Source: Acidimicrobiia bacterium
Lineage (GTDB): Bacteria; Actinomycetota; Acidimicrobiia; Acidimicrobiales; Poriferisodalaceae
Assembly: GCA_022820505.1 (NCBI GenBank)
Contig: JAJEFK010000001.1
Span: 1-64,000 of the forward strand
Reading direction: 5' to 3'
Length of the DNA stretch: 64,000 nucleotides
In this document: one piece after another, positions 1 to 8,715 of the stretch
Position numbering within the stretch: the stretch's first letter is position 1
Layout of the letters: every line of letters starts with the position of its first letter
Notes under the pieces: generated by a model
What the model saw: only the letters and a program-made list of their open reading frames with translations
Told to the model about the DNA's origin: nothing
The model's database searches: none
Made by a program: the position numbers and the translations under genes

Positions 1-1
1 C

Positions 2-115
2 CGACGAAACACCGACCGCCAGCCCCGCCACCGCCTCGCCCAGCTCGCACTCGCCGTCGCACTGATCATCACCATCAAACTCATCGACCACCGCGACCGC
101 TGGAGCCCCCAATGA
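2..115 (+). CDS. C-terminal end of an unidentified protein (5' truncated by window)
   Basis: An open frame enters from the left edge and stops at TGA 113-115, giving 37 residues. It has a hydrophobic stretch (LALAVALIITI) followed by a basic/aromatic tail ending in RDRWSPQ. The length is too small to assign a family. The third-position G+C pattern fits this host, but a chance open frame cannot be excluded. Confidence 0.35.
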   Translation, partial: RRNTDRQPRHRLAQLALAVALIITIKLIDHRDRWSPQ

Positions 116-174
116 CGCCGCCTATCCGCTAATCCTCTTAGTGATTCGCGGGTGACCGTGGCATCCTTTGCCGC

Positions 175-3060
175 ATGAATCCCCCCTCATCGGCCGATGT
201 CGCTGTCGCGCACTCAGCTGAGGGGAGCGAGCTCCCTCCGTATCGCTACAACGCCGAGATGGCGAACGAGATCGAGCTGCGCTGGCAGGAGCGGTGGAAG
301 GCCGACGGCACCTACCGCACGCCTAATCCCATTGGCACGCCGACCGACCCGGCGACCAACAAGAACAAGCTCTTCATCATGGACATGTTCCCGTACCCCT
401 CGGGTTCGGGCCTGCATGTGGGGCACCCGCTGGGCTACATCGGCACCGACGTGTATGCACGCTTCAAGCGCATGTGCGGCTACGTGGTGCTGCACCCGAT
501 GGGCTACGACGCATTCGGCCTGCCTGCTGAGGAGCATGCCCGCCAGACCGGTGAGCACCCCCGGGTCAATACCGAGCGGAACATCGCCAACATGTCGCGC
601 CAGCTGGCCCGGCTGGGGCTCGGGCACGACGATCAGCGATCGTTGGCCACCACCGATGTCGAGTACTACCGCTGGACGCAATGGATCTTCCTGCAGATCT
701 TCAATTCCTGGTACGACACCGATGCGCAGCGGGCCCGCCCGATCGCGGAGTTGATCGAGCTGTTCGAGAACGGGCGCAAGGCCACCACCAGCGGTGCTGT
801 GTGGGCTGAGATGAGCGACGTCGAGCGGCGTACCGAACTCGACGAGCACCGCCTGGCCTACCTGGGCGAAGCACCGGTCAACTGGTGCCCTGCGCTGGGA
901 ACGGTGCTGGCCAACGAAGAGGTCACCAACGAGGGGCGGTCTGACCGGGGCAATCATCCGGTCTTCCGGCGCCCGATGAAGCAGTGGATGATGCGCATCA
1001 CCGCGTATGCCGACCGGCTGCTGGCCGACCTCGACCGGGTGGACTGGTTCGAGAGCGTCAAGCTCATGCAGCGCAACTGGATCGGCCGCAGCGAGGGCGC
1101 ATACATCAGCTTCGCGACCGACGCCGAGCCCGGCAGTTCTGGCTCGGACCTCTCCAATGCGAACAGCTCCGGCCCGGCCATCGAGGTGTTCACCACGCGC
1201 CCCGACACGATCTACGGGACGACGGCGATGCTGCTGGCACCCGAGCACCCGCTCGTCGACGAGCTGGTCGCGGACGAGTGGCCGCCGGATACCGATCCGC
1301 GCTGGACCGGGGGTGCCGCTACGCCCCGTGAGGCCCTCGACGCCTACCGGGCCCAGGCAGCAGCAATGACCGACTTGCAGCGCCAGACCGAGCGCGACAA
1401 GACCGGCGTGTGGCTGGGAGCGAACTGCCGAGTGCCCACGACCGGTGAGCCGGTGCCGGTGTTCGTCGCCGACTACGTGCTGATCGACTACGGCACGGGC
1501 GCGGTCATGTCGGTGCCGGGAGAGGACCAGCGCGACTGGGACTTCTCCGTCCAGTTCGGGCTGCCGATCATGCGCACGGTGCAGCCGCCGCCAGATTTCG
1601 ACGGCGAGGCCTACGACGGTCCCGGGCCGGCCATCAACAGCGACTTCCTGAACGGCTTAGAAAAGGCCGAGGCCATCGACGCCATCTGCGACTGGTTGGA
1701 AGAGCGGAGCTGCGGCCGTCGCACGGTCACCTACAAGCTGCGGGACTGGCTGTTCAGCCGGCAGCGCTACTGGGGCGAGCCGTTCCCCATCGTATTCGAC
1801 GACACGGGATTGCCCCTGGCGGTGCCTGACAGCGAGCTGCCGGTGGAACTGCCCGAGCTGATCGACTGGGCTCCCCGGGCACTCGACGAGTCGTCGGAAC
1901 CGGAGCCTCCGCTCGGCCGCGCCACCGAGTGGGCCACCGCCACCTACGACCTGGGCGACGGCAAGCGCACGTACCGCCGTGAGCTGAGCACGATGCCCCA
2001 GTGGGCCGGGTCGTGCTGGTACTACCTGCGCTACCTCGATCCCGCCAACGATGACGCCTTGGTGGATCCCGAGGTGGAGCGCTACTGGATGGCTGACCCC
2101 GATGGCGGGGTCGGGGGTGTCGACCTCTATGTCGGCGGCGTAGAGCATGCCGTGCTGCACCTGCTGTATGCGCGCTTCTGGCACAAGGTGCTGTACGACC
2201 TGGGTCACGTCAGCGGCCCCGAGCCGTTCGGCCGCTTGTACAACCAGGGCTACATCCAGGCGGCCGCATACCAGGACAGCCGCGGCGTGTACGTGGAAGC
2301 GTCGGAGGTCGTCGAGCGGGACGGCAAGTTCTTCTGGGGCGACGACGAAGTCACCCGCCACTTCGGCAAGATGGGCAAATCGCTGCGCAACGCGGTCACG
2401 CCCGACGACATCTACAGCGCCTATGGGGCCGACACGCTGCGGACCTACGAGATGTTCATGGGTCCGCTGGATCAGGGCCGTCCGTGGGAGACGCACTCGG
2501 TGATCGGCTCGCACCGGCTGCTGCAGCGGGTGTGGCGAAGCCTGGTCGACGAGCAGACCGGCGAGCTCACGGTCGCCGACGTCGAACCCGACGCCGACCT
2601 CGAGCGCATGGTGCATCGAACTGTCGACGCGGTCACCGATGCCATGTCGGATCTGCGCTTCAACTCGGCGATCGCGCGCATCACCGAGCTGAACAACGAG
2701 CTGACCCGGCGGGGCGGCGCGACGCCCCGATCTGTCGCCGATGTGCTGGTGCGCCTGCTGGCACCACTGGTGCCGCACCTGGCCGAGGAGCTGTGGTCGA
2801 AGCTGGGCAATACGACCACGGTGGTGTACGCACCGTTCCCGCTGGCGGATCCTGCGATGCTGGCGGCCGAGGTGATCGAGGTGCCCGTGCAGGTGAATGG
2901 CAAGGTCCGCAGCCGGATTACGGTCGACGCCGACATCTCGCCGGCTGATCTCGAAACCGCAGCCAAGGCCGACGAACGCATCGCCCAGCTCACCGCCGGC
3001 GCAGACATCCGGCGCGTGGTGACCGTACCGGGCAAGCTGGTGAACATCGTGCTCGCTTAG
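175..3060 (+). CDS. leuS: Leucyl-tRNA synthetase
   Basis: Charges tRNA-Leu with leucine in the cytosol. It is a class I aminoacyl-tRNA synthetase of 961 aa, slightly longer than many bacterial LeuRS. The HIGH signature appears as HVGH at residues 81-84 within PYPSGSGLHVGH. The KMSKS loop is KMGKS near residue 732. The CP1 editing domain lies between, with the conserved TTRPDTIYGTTAM-type threonine-rich motif near residues 342-354. The C-terminus holds the anticodon-binding domain. The N-terminus has about 30 extra residues before the core begins, so a later start is possible. The stop codon lies inside a tandem repeat (3048-3120). Confidence 0.97.
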   Translation: MNPPSSADVAVAHSAEGSELPPYRYNAEMANEIELRWQERWKADGTYRTPNPIGTPTDPATNKNKLFIMDMFPYPSGSGLHVGHPLGYIGTDVYARFKRMCGYVVLHPMGYDAFGLPAEEHARQTGEHPRVNTERNIANMSRQLARLGLGHDDQRSLATTDVEYYRWTQWIFLQIFNSWYDTDAQRARPIAELIELFENGRKATTSGAVWAEMSDVERRTELDEHRLAYLGEAPVNWCPALGTVLANEEVTNEGRSDRGNHPVFRRPMKQWMMRITAYADRLLADLDRVDWFESVKLMQRNWIGRSEGAYISFATDAEPGSSGSDLSNANSSGPAIEVFTTRPDTIYGTTAMLLAPEHPLVDELVADEWPPDTDPRWTGGAATPREALDAYRAQAAAMTDLQRQTERDKTGVWLGANCRVPTTGEPVPVFVADYVLIDYGTGAVMSVPGEDQRDWDFSVQFGLPIMRTVQPPPDFDGEAYDGPGPAINSDFLNGLEKAEAIDAICDWLEERSCGRRTVTYKLRDWLFSRQRYWGEPFPIVFDDTGLPLAVPDSELPVELPELIDWAPRALDESSEPEPPLGRATEWATATYDLGDGKRTYRRELSTMPQWAGSCWYYLRYLDPANDDALVDPEVERYWMADPDGGVGGVDLYVGGVEHAVLHLLYARFWHKVLYDLGHVSGPEPFGRLYNQGYIQAAAYQDSRGVYVEASEVVERDGKFFWGDDEVTRHFGKMGKSLRNAVTPDDIYSAYGADTLRTYEMFMGPLDQGRPWETHSVIGSHRLLQRVWRSLVDEQTGELTVADVEPDADLERMVHRTVDAVTDAMSDLRFNSAIARITELNNELTRRGGATPRSVADVLVRLLAPLVPHLAEELWSKLGNTTTVVYAPFPLADPAMLAAEVIEVPVQVNGKVRSRITVDADISPADLETAAKADERIAQLTAGADIRRVVTVPGKLVNIVLA

Positions 3061-3120
3061 GCGAGCAGCATCAAACACGTGCTCGCTTAGGCGAGCAGCA
3101 TCAGACACGTGCTGGCGTAG
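3048..3120 (+). repeat. Tandem 30-bp repeat with palindromic core over the leuS stop codon
   Basis: Two full 30-bp units (3048-3077 and 3078-3107) differ at one base and are followed by a 13-bp partial third unit (3108-3120). Each unit contains the inverted repeat GCTCGC-tta-GGCGAGC, so the transcript can form two consecutive hairpins. The first unit includes the last leuS codons and its TAG. There is no T-tract, so a classical intrinsic terminator is not evident. A role in 3' end stability or attenuation before the downstream gene is inference. Confidence 0.85.
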
Positions 3121-3132
3121 GGGGAGAACGAC

Positions 3133-4815
3133 ATGAGCGGCAAGGAACGGCGAGCGCTGGGCGTGACGGCCACCGAGACCCACGGCGGCAAGCTCGCCGC
3201 AAGGGCATTGAAGGCGGCCGGGGTGGAATGTGTGTTCACCCTGTCCGGCGGGCACGTCATGGGCATCTACGACGGCTGCCTCGACGAGGGTATCGACGTG
3301 ATCGACGTCCGCCATGAGCAAGCAGCGACGCATGCCGCGGATGCGTGGGCGCGCCTGCACCCGGGCAAGGTGGGCGTGGCCATCCTCACCGCGGGCCCCG
3401 GGGTGACCGACGGCGTCACCGGCGTGGCGAATGCCTGGCGGGCCAACTCGCCGATCCTGGTCTTCGGCGGCCAAGGGCCGTTCAAGCACGCCGGCCGCGG
3501 CTCGCTGCAGGAGATGGACCATGTGTCGCTCATGCGGCCGGTGACCAAATGGTCGGGTGCGTGCGGGGAAACCCGCCGCATTGCCGAGTACATCGAGTTG
3601 GCCGTGCGCACGGCACTCAGCGGCGTGCCCGGCCCGGCCTTCCTCGAGATACCTATGGACATCCTGCACGGGCGGGTCGATCTTGACGCCGTCGAGGTGC
3701 CCAGCTTTCGCGACTACCGGGTGGCCGCCGCCGCTGCAGCCCCTCTGGTGGAGCAGGCAGCCCAGTTGATCGCCTCAGCGGAACGACCCGTCGTGATGGC
3801 CGGCACGGCGCTGAAATGGAGCGAAGGCGGCGACGCGTTGGCGGCATTCCTGGATGCCACATCCGTGCCGTGTTACGTGAACGGCATGGCGCGCGGGGAG
3901 ATCTCCTGGGATCACCCGTCGTTTCTCTCGCTTACTCGCAAGGAAGCACTCGAAGCCGCTGACGTGGTGATCCTGGCCGGCACGCCGCTCGACTTCCGCA
4001 TGAAGTTCGGCCGCGCCATCCCCGCAGAGGCCCGCATCGTGCAACTCGACCTGGACGAGACGCTCATCGGCCAGAACCGCCCCGCCGACGTCAGTCTCGT
4101 CGGCAACCTCGGTGCCAACTTCGATGCGTTGCTCGGCGTGTTCAAGGCCACTGGCGTGACCGTGGACGCCGGCGCACAGCTTGCGTCGCTGCGCGCGCGC
4201 GAGGTCGAGCTGGACGAGGCCCGCAGCGCCGAGCTCAACAGCGACGAGGTGCCGATCGACCCGCTGCGGCTGTGCCGCGAGATCGCCGACGCCGTCACCG
4301 ACGACATGATCGTGATCGGCGACGGCGGCGACATCGTGGCGCAGGCCTCCAAGGTGATCCGGGTGCCTAGGCGCGGCACCTGGATGGACCCGGGACCGCT
4401 CGGGACGCTCGGCGTGGGGATGCCGTTCGCTCTCGCAGCGCAGAAGGCGCACCCGGACAAGCGGGTGCTGATCGTCTATGGCGACGGTTCGTTCGGACTC
4501 AACGGCTTCGAATACGACACCGCGGTGCGATTCGGGCTGCCCATCGTGGGCGTGGTGGGCAACGATGCGGCGTGGGGTCAGATGCTGCGCCCGCAGGCCG
4601 GCCTGTACGGCCAGGATCGGGTGGTGGCCACCGAGCTCAACTACACCCGCTACGACAAGGTGGTCGAGGCCATGGGCGGCCATGGCGAGCACGTGACCGA
4701 ACCCGATCAGATCGCACCCGCCTTGGCACGCGCATTCGACTCGGGTCTGCCGGCGCTGGTGAACGTGGAGATCCGCCAGGACCGCGGCGCCATGAAGGGC
4801 TCCACCTACGTGTAG
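3133..4815 (+). CDS. Thiamine-diphosphate-dependent enzyme (acetolactate synthase / 2-hydroxyacyl-CoA lyase-like)
   Basis: This 560-aa protein has the three-domain layout of the ThDP decarboxylase/lyase superfamily: N-terminal pyrimidine-binding domain, central domain and C-terminal diphosphate-binding domain. The activating glutamate is Glu62 in VRHEQAATHAAD. The ThDP/Mg motif starts GDGSFGLNGFEYDTAVRFG and ends GVVGND near the C-terminus. The family contains acetolactate synthase, oxalyl-CoA decarboxylase, benzaldehyde lyase and 2-hydroxyacyl-CoA lyase. No small regulatory subunit (IlvN) gene is adjacent, so a biosynthetic AHAS role is less likely. The start at 3133 follows GGGGAGAAC, an adequate ribosome-binding site. 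The exact substrate cannot be read from sequence. Confidence 0.85.
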   Translation: MSGKERRALGVTATETHGGKLAARALKAAGVECVFTLSGGHVMGIYDGCLDEGIDVIDVRHEQAATHAADAWARLHPGKVGVAILTAGPGVTDGVTGVANAWRANSPILVFGGQGPFKHAGRGSLQEMDHVSLMRPVTKWSGACGETRRIAEYIELAVRTALSGVPGPAFLEIPMDILHGRVDLDAVEVPSFRDYRVAAAAAAPLVEQAAQLIASAERPVVMAGTALKWSEGGDALAAFLDATSVPCYVNGMARGEISWDHPSFLSLTRKEALEAADVVILAGTPLDFRMKFGRAIPAEARIVQLDLDETLIGQNRPADVSLVGNLGANFDALLGVFKATGVTVDAGAQLASLRAREVELDEARSAELNSDEVPIDPLRLCREIADAVTDDMIVIGDGGDIVAQASKVIRVPRRGTWMDPGPLGTLGVGMPFALAAQKAHPDKRVLIVYGDGSFGLNGFEYDTAVRFGLPIVGVVGNDAAWGQMLRPQAGLYGQDRVVATELNYTRYDKVVEAMGGHGEHVTEPDQIAPALARAFDSGLPALVNVEIRQDRGAMKGSTYV

Positions 4816-4906
4816 GTCGCGCTTCCTGGCACCGGCCGGCTGCGCGGCCTGCGTCGGAGTACGAGTTCGCGGATGGACCGTCGCCGCAGCGTCCTACGCT
4901 CGGCGC

Positions 4907-5656
4907 ATGTGCGGACGGTTCGTCTCAGCGGCCAGTCTCGAGCAGATTGCGGCGCACTTCGACACGCCATTGCCCGGTTTCGACGCACCTCGCAGCTACA
5001 ACGTGGCACCCACGACCGACATCGTGGCCGTGGTGGGCAACGACGATGCCCGCCGGATCGAGACGTTCCGGTGGGGCCTCGTGCCGCAATGGTCCAAGGA
5101 TCCCGCGAAGGGCCCACCGCTGTTCAATGCGCGGTCCGAGACAGCGGCAACGAAGAACTCGTTCCGTGGCGCGTTCAAGCGGCGCCGTTGCATCGTGCCT
5201 GCCGACGGGTTCTACGAGTGGCCCAAGGCCCCGAAAGGGACGAGCCGCGACGGCCGGCCGCTGCCGCACTACATCACCCGCGCCGACGGCGCCATGCTGG
5301 CCATGGCGGGCCTGTGGGAACGCTGGTCGCCGCGCCCAGCCGGCGATGCAGATGACGGAGCGAGCGCAGATGCCCCCACCGGTCCACGCCAGGCCCTGCA
5401 TTCGGCAACGGTGCTGACCACCGCCGCGAACGGCTTCATGGCGCCGATTCACGACCGCATGCCGGTGCTGCTGGAACCCTCGCAGTGGGAAGCCTGGCTC
5501 GACCCAGCCAACGACGATGTCGACATGCTGTCGGCCATGTGCGTGCCGGCGGATGAGGGCACGCTGCGTTCGCATCGGGTGGGCCGAGAGGTGGGCAACG
5601 TCCGCAATCGCGACGCGAGCCTCATCGAGCCGGTCGAGGCGGATCAGCTCTTCTAG
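4907..5656 (+). CDS. SRAP-family abasic-site DNA-protein crosslink protein (YedK/HMCES-like)
   Basis: SRAP proteins form a covalent bond through Cys2 with abasic sites in single-stranded DNA and shield them during replication. The catalytic cysteine is directly after the initiator Met (MCGRFVS). Other family landmarks are the Asn of the YNVAPT segment, the NARSET segment, the CIVPADGFYEWP segment containing the conserved Glu, and the HDRMPVLL segment containing the active-site His. The length of 249 aa is normal, with a short low-complexity insertion near residues 145-160. The start at 4907 is fixed by the need for Cys at position 2. Confidence 0.93.
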   Translation: MCGRFVSAASLEQIAAHFDTPLPGFDAPRSYNVAPTTDIVAVVGNDDARRIETFRWGLVPQWSKDPAKGPPLFNARSETAATKNSFRGAFKRRRCIVPADGFYEWPKAPKGTSRDGRPLPHYITRADGAMLAMAGLWERWSPRPAGDADDGASADAPTGPRQALHSATVLTTAANGFMAPIHDRMPVLLEPSQWEAWLDPANDDVDMLSAMCVPADEGTLRSHRVGREVGNVRNRDASLIEPVEADQLF

Positions 5657-5657
5657 C

Positions 5658-5673
5658 CCCGCCCGCGGGCGGG
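5658..5673. terminator. GC-rich perfect palindrome between convergent genes
   Basis: CCCGCCCG followed by CGGGCGGG is a perfect 16-bp palindrome between the convergent SRAP gene and HIT gene, immediately after the SRAP stop codon. It lacks a T-tract on either strand. It may stall transcription from both sides, as is common in high-G+C actinobacteria, but this is inferred. Confidence 0.45.
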
Positions 5674-5678
5674 CCCGC

Positions 5679-6077
5679 TCAGCCGTCCAGCGCGGCGCGG
5701 ATGGCGTCGGCGGGCCCGCTCAGCTCCTCGGCTGAGGCCATCGGCAAGGGCCGGGCGAAGTTCATGTCGGCCATCGAGTTCACCGGGCACACATGGATGT
5801 GACAGTGCGGCACCTCGAAGCCGGCAACCACCAGCCCGATGCGTTCGGGCCTCAGGGCGCGCATCTGAGCTTCCCCGATGCGTCTGGACACATCGAACAG
5901 GTGCGCCTGCAGGTCGGCCGGCACGTCCAGCCAGTGGTCGATCTCAGCTATCGGCACTATCAGCGTGTGACCCGGCGACAGCGGGTTGATGGACAGGAAT
6001 GCAACGCACCGGTCGTCGCGCCACACGAACGTCCCGGGCAGATCGCCCTCGATGATCCGCGTGAAGATCGTGCTCAT
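5679..6077 (-). CDS. HIT-family nucleotide-binding hydrolase
   Basis: This 132-aa protein belongs to the histidine-triad superfamily, which hydrolyses nucleotide phosphoramidates and dinucleotides. The signature HCHIHVCP lies near residues 96-103 with His-x-His-x-His replaced as HCHIHV, preserving the catalytic histidines. The N-terminal half carries the family segment SPGHTLIVPIAEIDHWLDVP. It is divergent from the CDP-alcohol phosphatidyltransferase gene (42 bp between starts). The precise substrate cannot be inferred. Confidence 0.9.
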   Translation of the reverse strand: MSTIFTRIIEGDLPGTFVWRDDRCVAFLSINPLSPGHTLIVPIAEIDHWLDVPADLQAHLFDVSRRIGEAQMRALRPERIGLVVAGFEVPHCHIHVCPVNSMADMNFARPLPMASAEELSGPADAIRAALDG

Positions 6078-6119
6078 GCGCGCAGCCTAAGAGGCCGAGC
6101 CAAGAGCGGTGTCGGTACT

Positions 6120-6743
6120 GTGAGCCGCGTGAGCGAGGCCTCCGATGCGTCGTCGGCCCCCGAGCCCGGGTGGCGGCCGTTCACGGTGCCGAACCTGATC
6201 AGCCTGGCCCGCCTGTGCTGCCTGCCATGGTTCGTGTGGCTGGTGTTCGGTGCGGAGGACCGCTGGGCGGCCGCATTGCTGCTCGGCGCGCTCGGTGCCA
6301 CTGACTGGGTCGACGGCTGGGTGGCGCGGCGCTTCGACCAGGTGTCCGAGCTCGGCAAGATCCTGGACCCCACCGCTGATCGGCTGCTGCTGCTGGTCGC
6401 GCTGGTGGTGATGATCGCCGACGGCTCGCTGCCGTTGTGGATCGCGGTGCTGGCGCTGTTCCGCGAGGGAGTGGTCGCCGTGGCGGCACTGGTGCTTGGG
6501 GCACTCGGCGCTCGCAAGATCGACGTGACCTGGTGGGGCAAGACCGGCACGTTTCTCATGATGTTCGCTGTGCCGTGCTTCTTGGCCTCCCACAGCGACA
6601 TCGGCGTGGCGGAGGCCTTCGGCGTGGCGGCCTGGGTGTTCGTGGCGACCGGCCTGCCAATCCACTACTGGTCGGCAGTGGGCTACATCCCCCAGGCCTT
6701 CGATGCAGTACGTGAGGGGCGCGCCGGCAGCACCAGCGGCTGA
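6120..6743 (+). CDS. CDP-alcohol phosphatidyltransferase (phospholipid synthase, PgsA-like)
   Basis: A membrane enzyme that transfers an alcohol onto CDP-diacylglycerol, displacing CMP. The family signature D-G-x2-A-R-x8-G-x3-D-x3-D is complete in DGWVARRFDQVSELGKILDP followed by TADR. Hydrophobic segments before and after it give about five to six transmembrane helices. The start is taken at GTG 6120; GTG 6129 is an alternative. Glycerol-3-phosphate, myo-inositol-phosphate or a second lipid could be the acceptor, and the sequence does not decide among them. The gene precedes gcvH by 37 bp in the same direction. Confidence 0.9.
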   Translation: MSRVSEASDASSAPEPGWRPFTVPNLISLARLCCLPWFVWLVFGAEDRWAAALLLGALGATDWVDGWVARRFDQVSELGKILDPTADRLLLLVALVVMIADGSLPLWIAVLALFREGVVAVAALVLGALGARKIDVTWWGKTGTFLMMFAVPCFLASHSDIGVAEAFGVAAWVFVATGLPIHYWSAVGYIPQAFDAVREGRAGSTSG

Positions 6744-6780
6744 GCTATCCGTGTGACAGCAATCCGGTAGGTTCGCGAAC

Positions 6781-7182
6781 ATGGAGATACCCGCCGAGCT
6801 TCGTTACTCGAGCGATCACGAATGGGTGCGCCCTGCCGAGGGCGGGGCGCAGGTGGGCATCACCGACTTCGCGCAGGACGCGCTCGGTGATGTCGTGTAT
6901 GTGGAGTTGCCCGAGATCGGCGCTCAGGTCGCAGCCGACGAGGCAATGTGCGAAATCGAGTCCACCAAGTCGGTTTCGGACATCTTCGCTCCGATCTCAG
7001 GCGAGGTCGTCGAGGTGAACGTTGCCCTCGAGGACGAGCCGCAGCTGGTCAACGAATCGCCGTACGGCGACGGATGGATCTGCGTCATCGCTCCGACCGA
7101 TGATGCGGCACAGGCTTCCGCCGAGATGGAGGCACTGCTCGATGCCGATGGCTATGCCGCGTTGATCGCCGAGGATGTCTGA
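6781..7182 (+). CDS. gcvH: Glycine cleavage system H protein
   Basis: H protein carries the lipoyl arm that shuttles the aminomethyl group between GcvP, GcvT and the dihydrolipoamide dehydrogenase. The length of 133 aa is normal. The lipoylation site is the Lys in IESTKSVSD (residue about 65), preceded by the family segment GDVVYVELPEIG. gcvT and gcvP lie 45 kb away on the opposite strand in this window. gcvH instead heads a cluster with an FHA protein and a MerR regulator, the same arrangement as Rv1826-Rv1828 in Mycobacterium tuberculosis. Confidence 0.96.
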   Translation: MEIPAELRYSSDHEWVRPAEGGAQVGITDFAQDALGDVVYVELPEIGAQVAADEAMCEIESTKSVSDIFAPISGEVVEVNVALEDEPQLVNESPYGDGWICVIAPTDDAAQASAEMEALLDADGYAALIAEDV

Positions 7183-7187
7183 TCGTT

Positions 7188-7640
7188 ATGGCGATTACCT
7201 GTGCGATGTGCGGGAAGTCGAATCCCGACGACGCCCGTTTCTGTTCTCACTGCGGAACGCGTCTGGACGCAACTGCCGATGCGCCCACAGAAGTGCTCTC
7301 GCCTGTCGGCGTCACCGAAGTCCCGCCGTACAGCGGCCAGGCGGAACTCGTGGTCACCTCCGGGCACCGGTCGGGGACACGATTCGAACTGGCCGGCGAC
7401 CGGCTCACCGTCGGCCGCCACCCCGACAGCGATGTGTTCCTTGACGACATCACCGTGTCGCGCCGCCACGTGGTGCTCGAGCTCGGCCATGGGGGTCACA
7501 TCCTGTACGACGTCGGCTCGCTGAACGGCACCTATATCAATGGCGTTCGCACCGACGGCGAGGTCGTCCTGCACAGCGGCGACGAGCTGCAGGTGGGCAA
7601 GTTCAAGCTGCTCTACCTGGTTGCCTCGGTCGGGCTGTGA
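7188..7640 (+). CDS. Zinc-ribbon plus FHA-domain protein (GarA/OdhI-like position)
   Basis: Residues 4-22 form a zinc ribbon with two CxxC pairs (CAMCGKSNPDDARFCSHC). Residues about 65-140 form an FHA phosphothreonine-binding domain with the conserved GR, SRRH and LNGTYING motifs. In mycobacteria and corynebacteria the homologue in this locus (GarA/OdhI) binds and inhibits 2-oxoglutarate dehydrogenase until phosphorylated by PknB/PknG. The N-terminal segment of GarA has a TET phosphorylation motif; here the N-terminus is a zinc ribbon instead, so identical regulation should not be assumed. It starts 5 bp after gcvH and overlaps the next gene by 4 bp. Confidence 0.9.
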   Translation: MAITCAMCGKSNPDDARFCSHCGTRLDATADAPTEVLSPVGVTEVPPYSGQAELVVTSGHRSGTRFELAGDRLTVGRHPDSDVFLDDITVSRRHVVLELGHGGHILYDVGSLNGTYINGVRTDGEVVLHSGDELQVGKFKLLYLVASVGL

Positions 7641-8662
7641 GCAGCGGGGTCGAGCCTGCCTCATCTGGAGCACGACTGTCGATCGGCGAGGTCGTTGCGT
7701 TGCTGCGGCCCGAGTTCAGGGATCTGACCGATTCCAAGATCCGGTTCCTCGAAGATCGCAAGCTCATCTCGCCGGCCCGGACGCCGGGGGGCTACCGCAG
7801 CTTCGGGTCCCACGACATCGAAGTGCTGCGCTGGATCCTTACCCGCCAACGCGATCAGTACCTGCCGCTCAGCATCATCGGCGAACGGATCGATCGGGGC
7901 GAGCATCTGGCGGACATCTGGGGCATCGGGATCACCGAGGCCGTCGAGTTGCCTCCTGATGCTGCCGCAGCGCCTGGTGCTGACGCGCTGGGCGGGCATG
8001 CAGCGGAGCCGGTTGGAGGGATGCCGCTCGCCGACGCCGACGCCGACCCAGATGCGGGCGACGAAGACATCGCCAACACAGACCTGGCCAGCCGAGACCC
8101 ATCCAGGCGAGACACTGCCGGCCGGGACACCGCCGACCGGGTCAACGAGCCAGCCGCGGTGCCGACCTCGAGTGGCGCCGGACTGCCGTGGGCTGCAGAG
8201 CACGACACCCGCACCTACAGCGCAGCCGACCTGAGTGCCGAGACCGGGCTCACCCTTGACGAGATCGCCGAGCTGACCGACTTCGGGTTGCTCGTGCCGC
8301 TCGCCGATGACGACGCAACTCGGCTGCTGCCGCCGCAGCCCGGCGCTGCACAACCCGAAGCTGTGCAGGCCTCGCTGGGGCTGGAACCGCCTGAGCTGCG
8401 CTACGGCAGCAGCGCACTGCTCATCGCCCGTATCGCCCGTGAGTTCGCCACCTACGGATTGCAGGCCCGCCACCTGCGTGTCGTCCGCAATGCCGCGGCG
8501 CGGGACGCCTCCATGTTCGAGCAGGGCATCCAGCCGATTCTCCATGCCGGCGGTGCTTCGGCAGACCTCGACGCGCGGCGTTCGTTAGGCCGTCTGGTCG
8601 CGCTCTGCGAGCGCCTGCGGTCGGTGGTGATGGGGGAGACCTTGCGCCGCTACTGGCGCTAG
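7637..8662 (+). CDS. ftsR: MerR-family transcriptional regulator, FtsR-like
   Basis: Residues about 12-80 form a MerR winged helix (SIGEVVALL, then IRFLEDRKLISPARTPGGYR). Synteny with gcvH and the FHA gene matches Rv1828/FtsR, an activator of ftsZ and growth genes in corynebacteria and mycobacteria. The protein is 341 aa, longer than Rv1828, because of an acidic, repetitive linker near residues 105-180 rich in Asp, Ala and Arg. A second conserved region follows (FSAADLSAETGL-like segment through the C-terminus). The GTG start at 7637 overlaps the FHA stop as GTGA, implying translational coupling. The gene symbol rests on family and neighbourhood, not experiment. Confidence 0.82.
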   Translation: MSSGVEPASSGARLSIGEVVALLRPEFRDLTDSKIRFLEDRKLISPARTPGGYRSFGSHDIEVLRWILTRQRDQYLPLSIIGERIDRGEHLADIWGIGITEAVELPPDAAAAPGADALGGHAAEPVGGMPLADADADPDAGDEDIANTDLASRDPSRRDTAGRDTADRVNEPAAVPTSSGAGLPWAAEHDTRTYSAADLSAETGLTLDEIAELTDFGLLVPLADDDATRLLPPQPGAAQPEAVQASLGLEPPELRYGSSALLIARIAREFATYGLQARHLRVVRNAAARDASMFEQGIQPILHAGGASADLDARRSLGRLVALCERLRSVVMGETLRRYWR

Positions 8663-8715
8663 CGCCCGAGCTTTCCCCGGCTCATGCTTCGCAAGGGCCG
8701 AAGTAGTGTGCGGGC

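Noticed and set aside
1657-3669. A 670-aa minus-strand open frame
   Set aside because: Covers leuS and the ThDP enzyme in antisense; it also crosses the tandem repeat, and shows no family motif.
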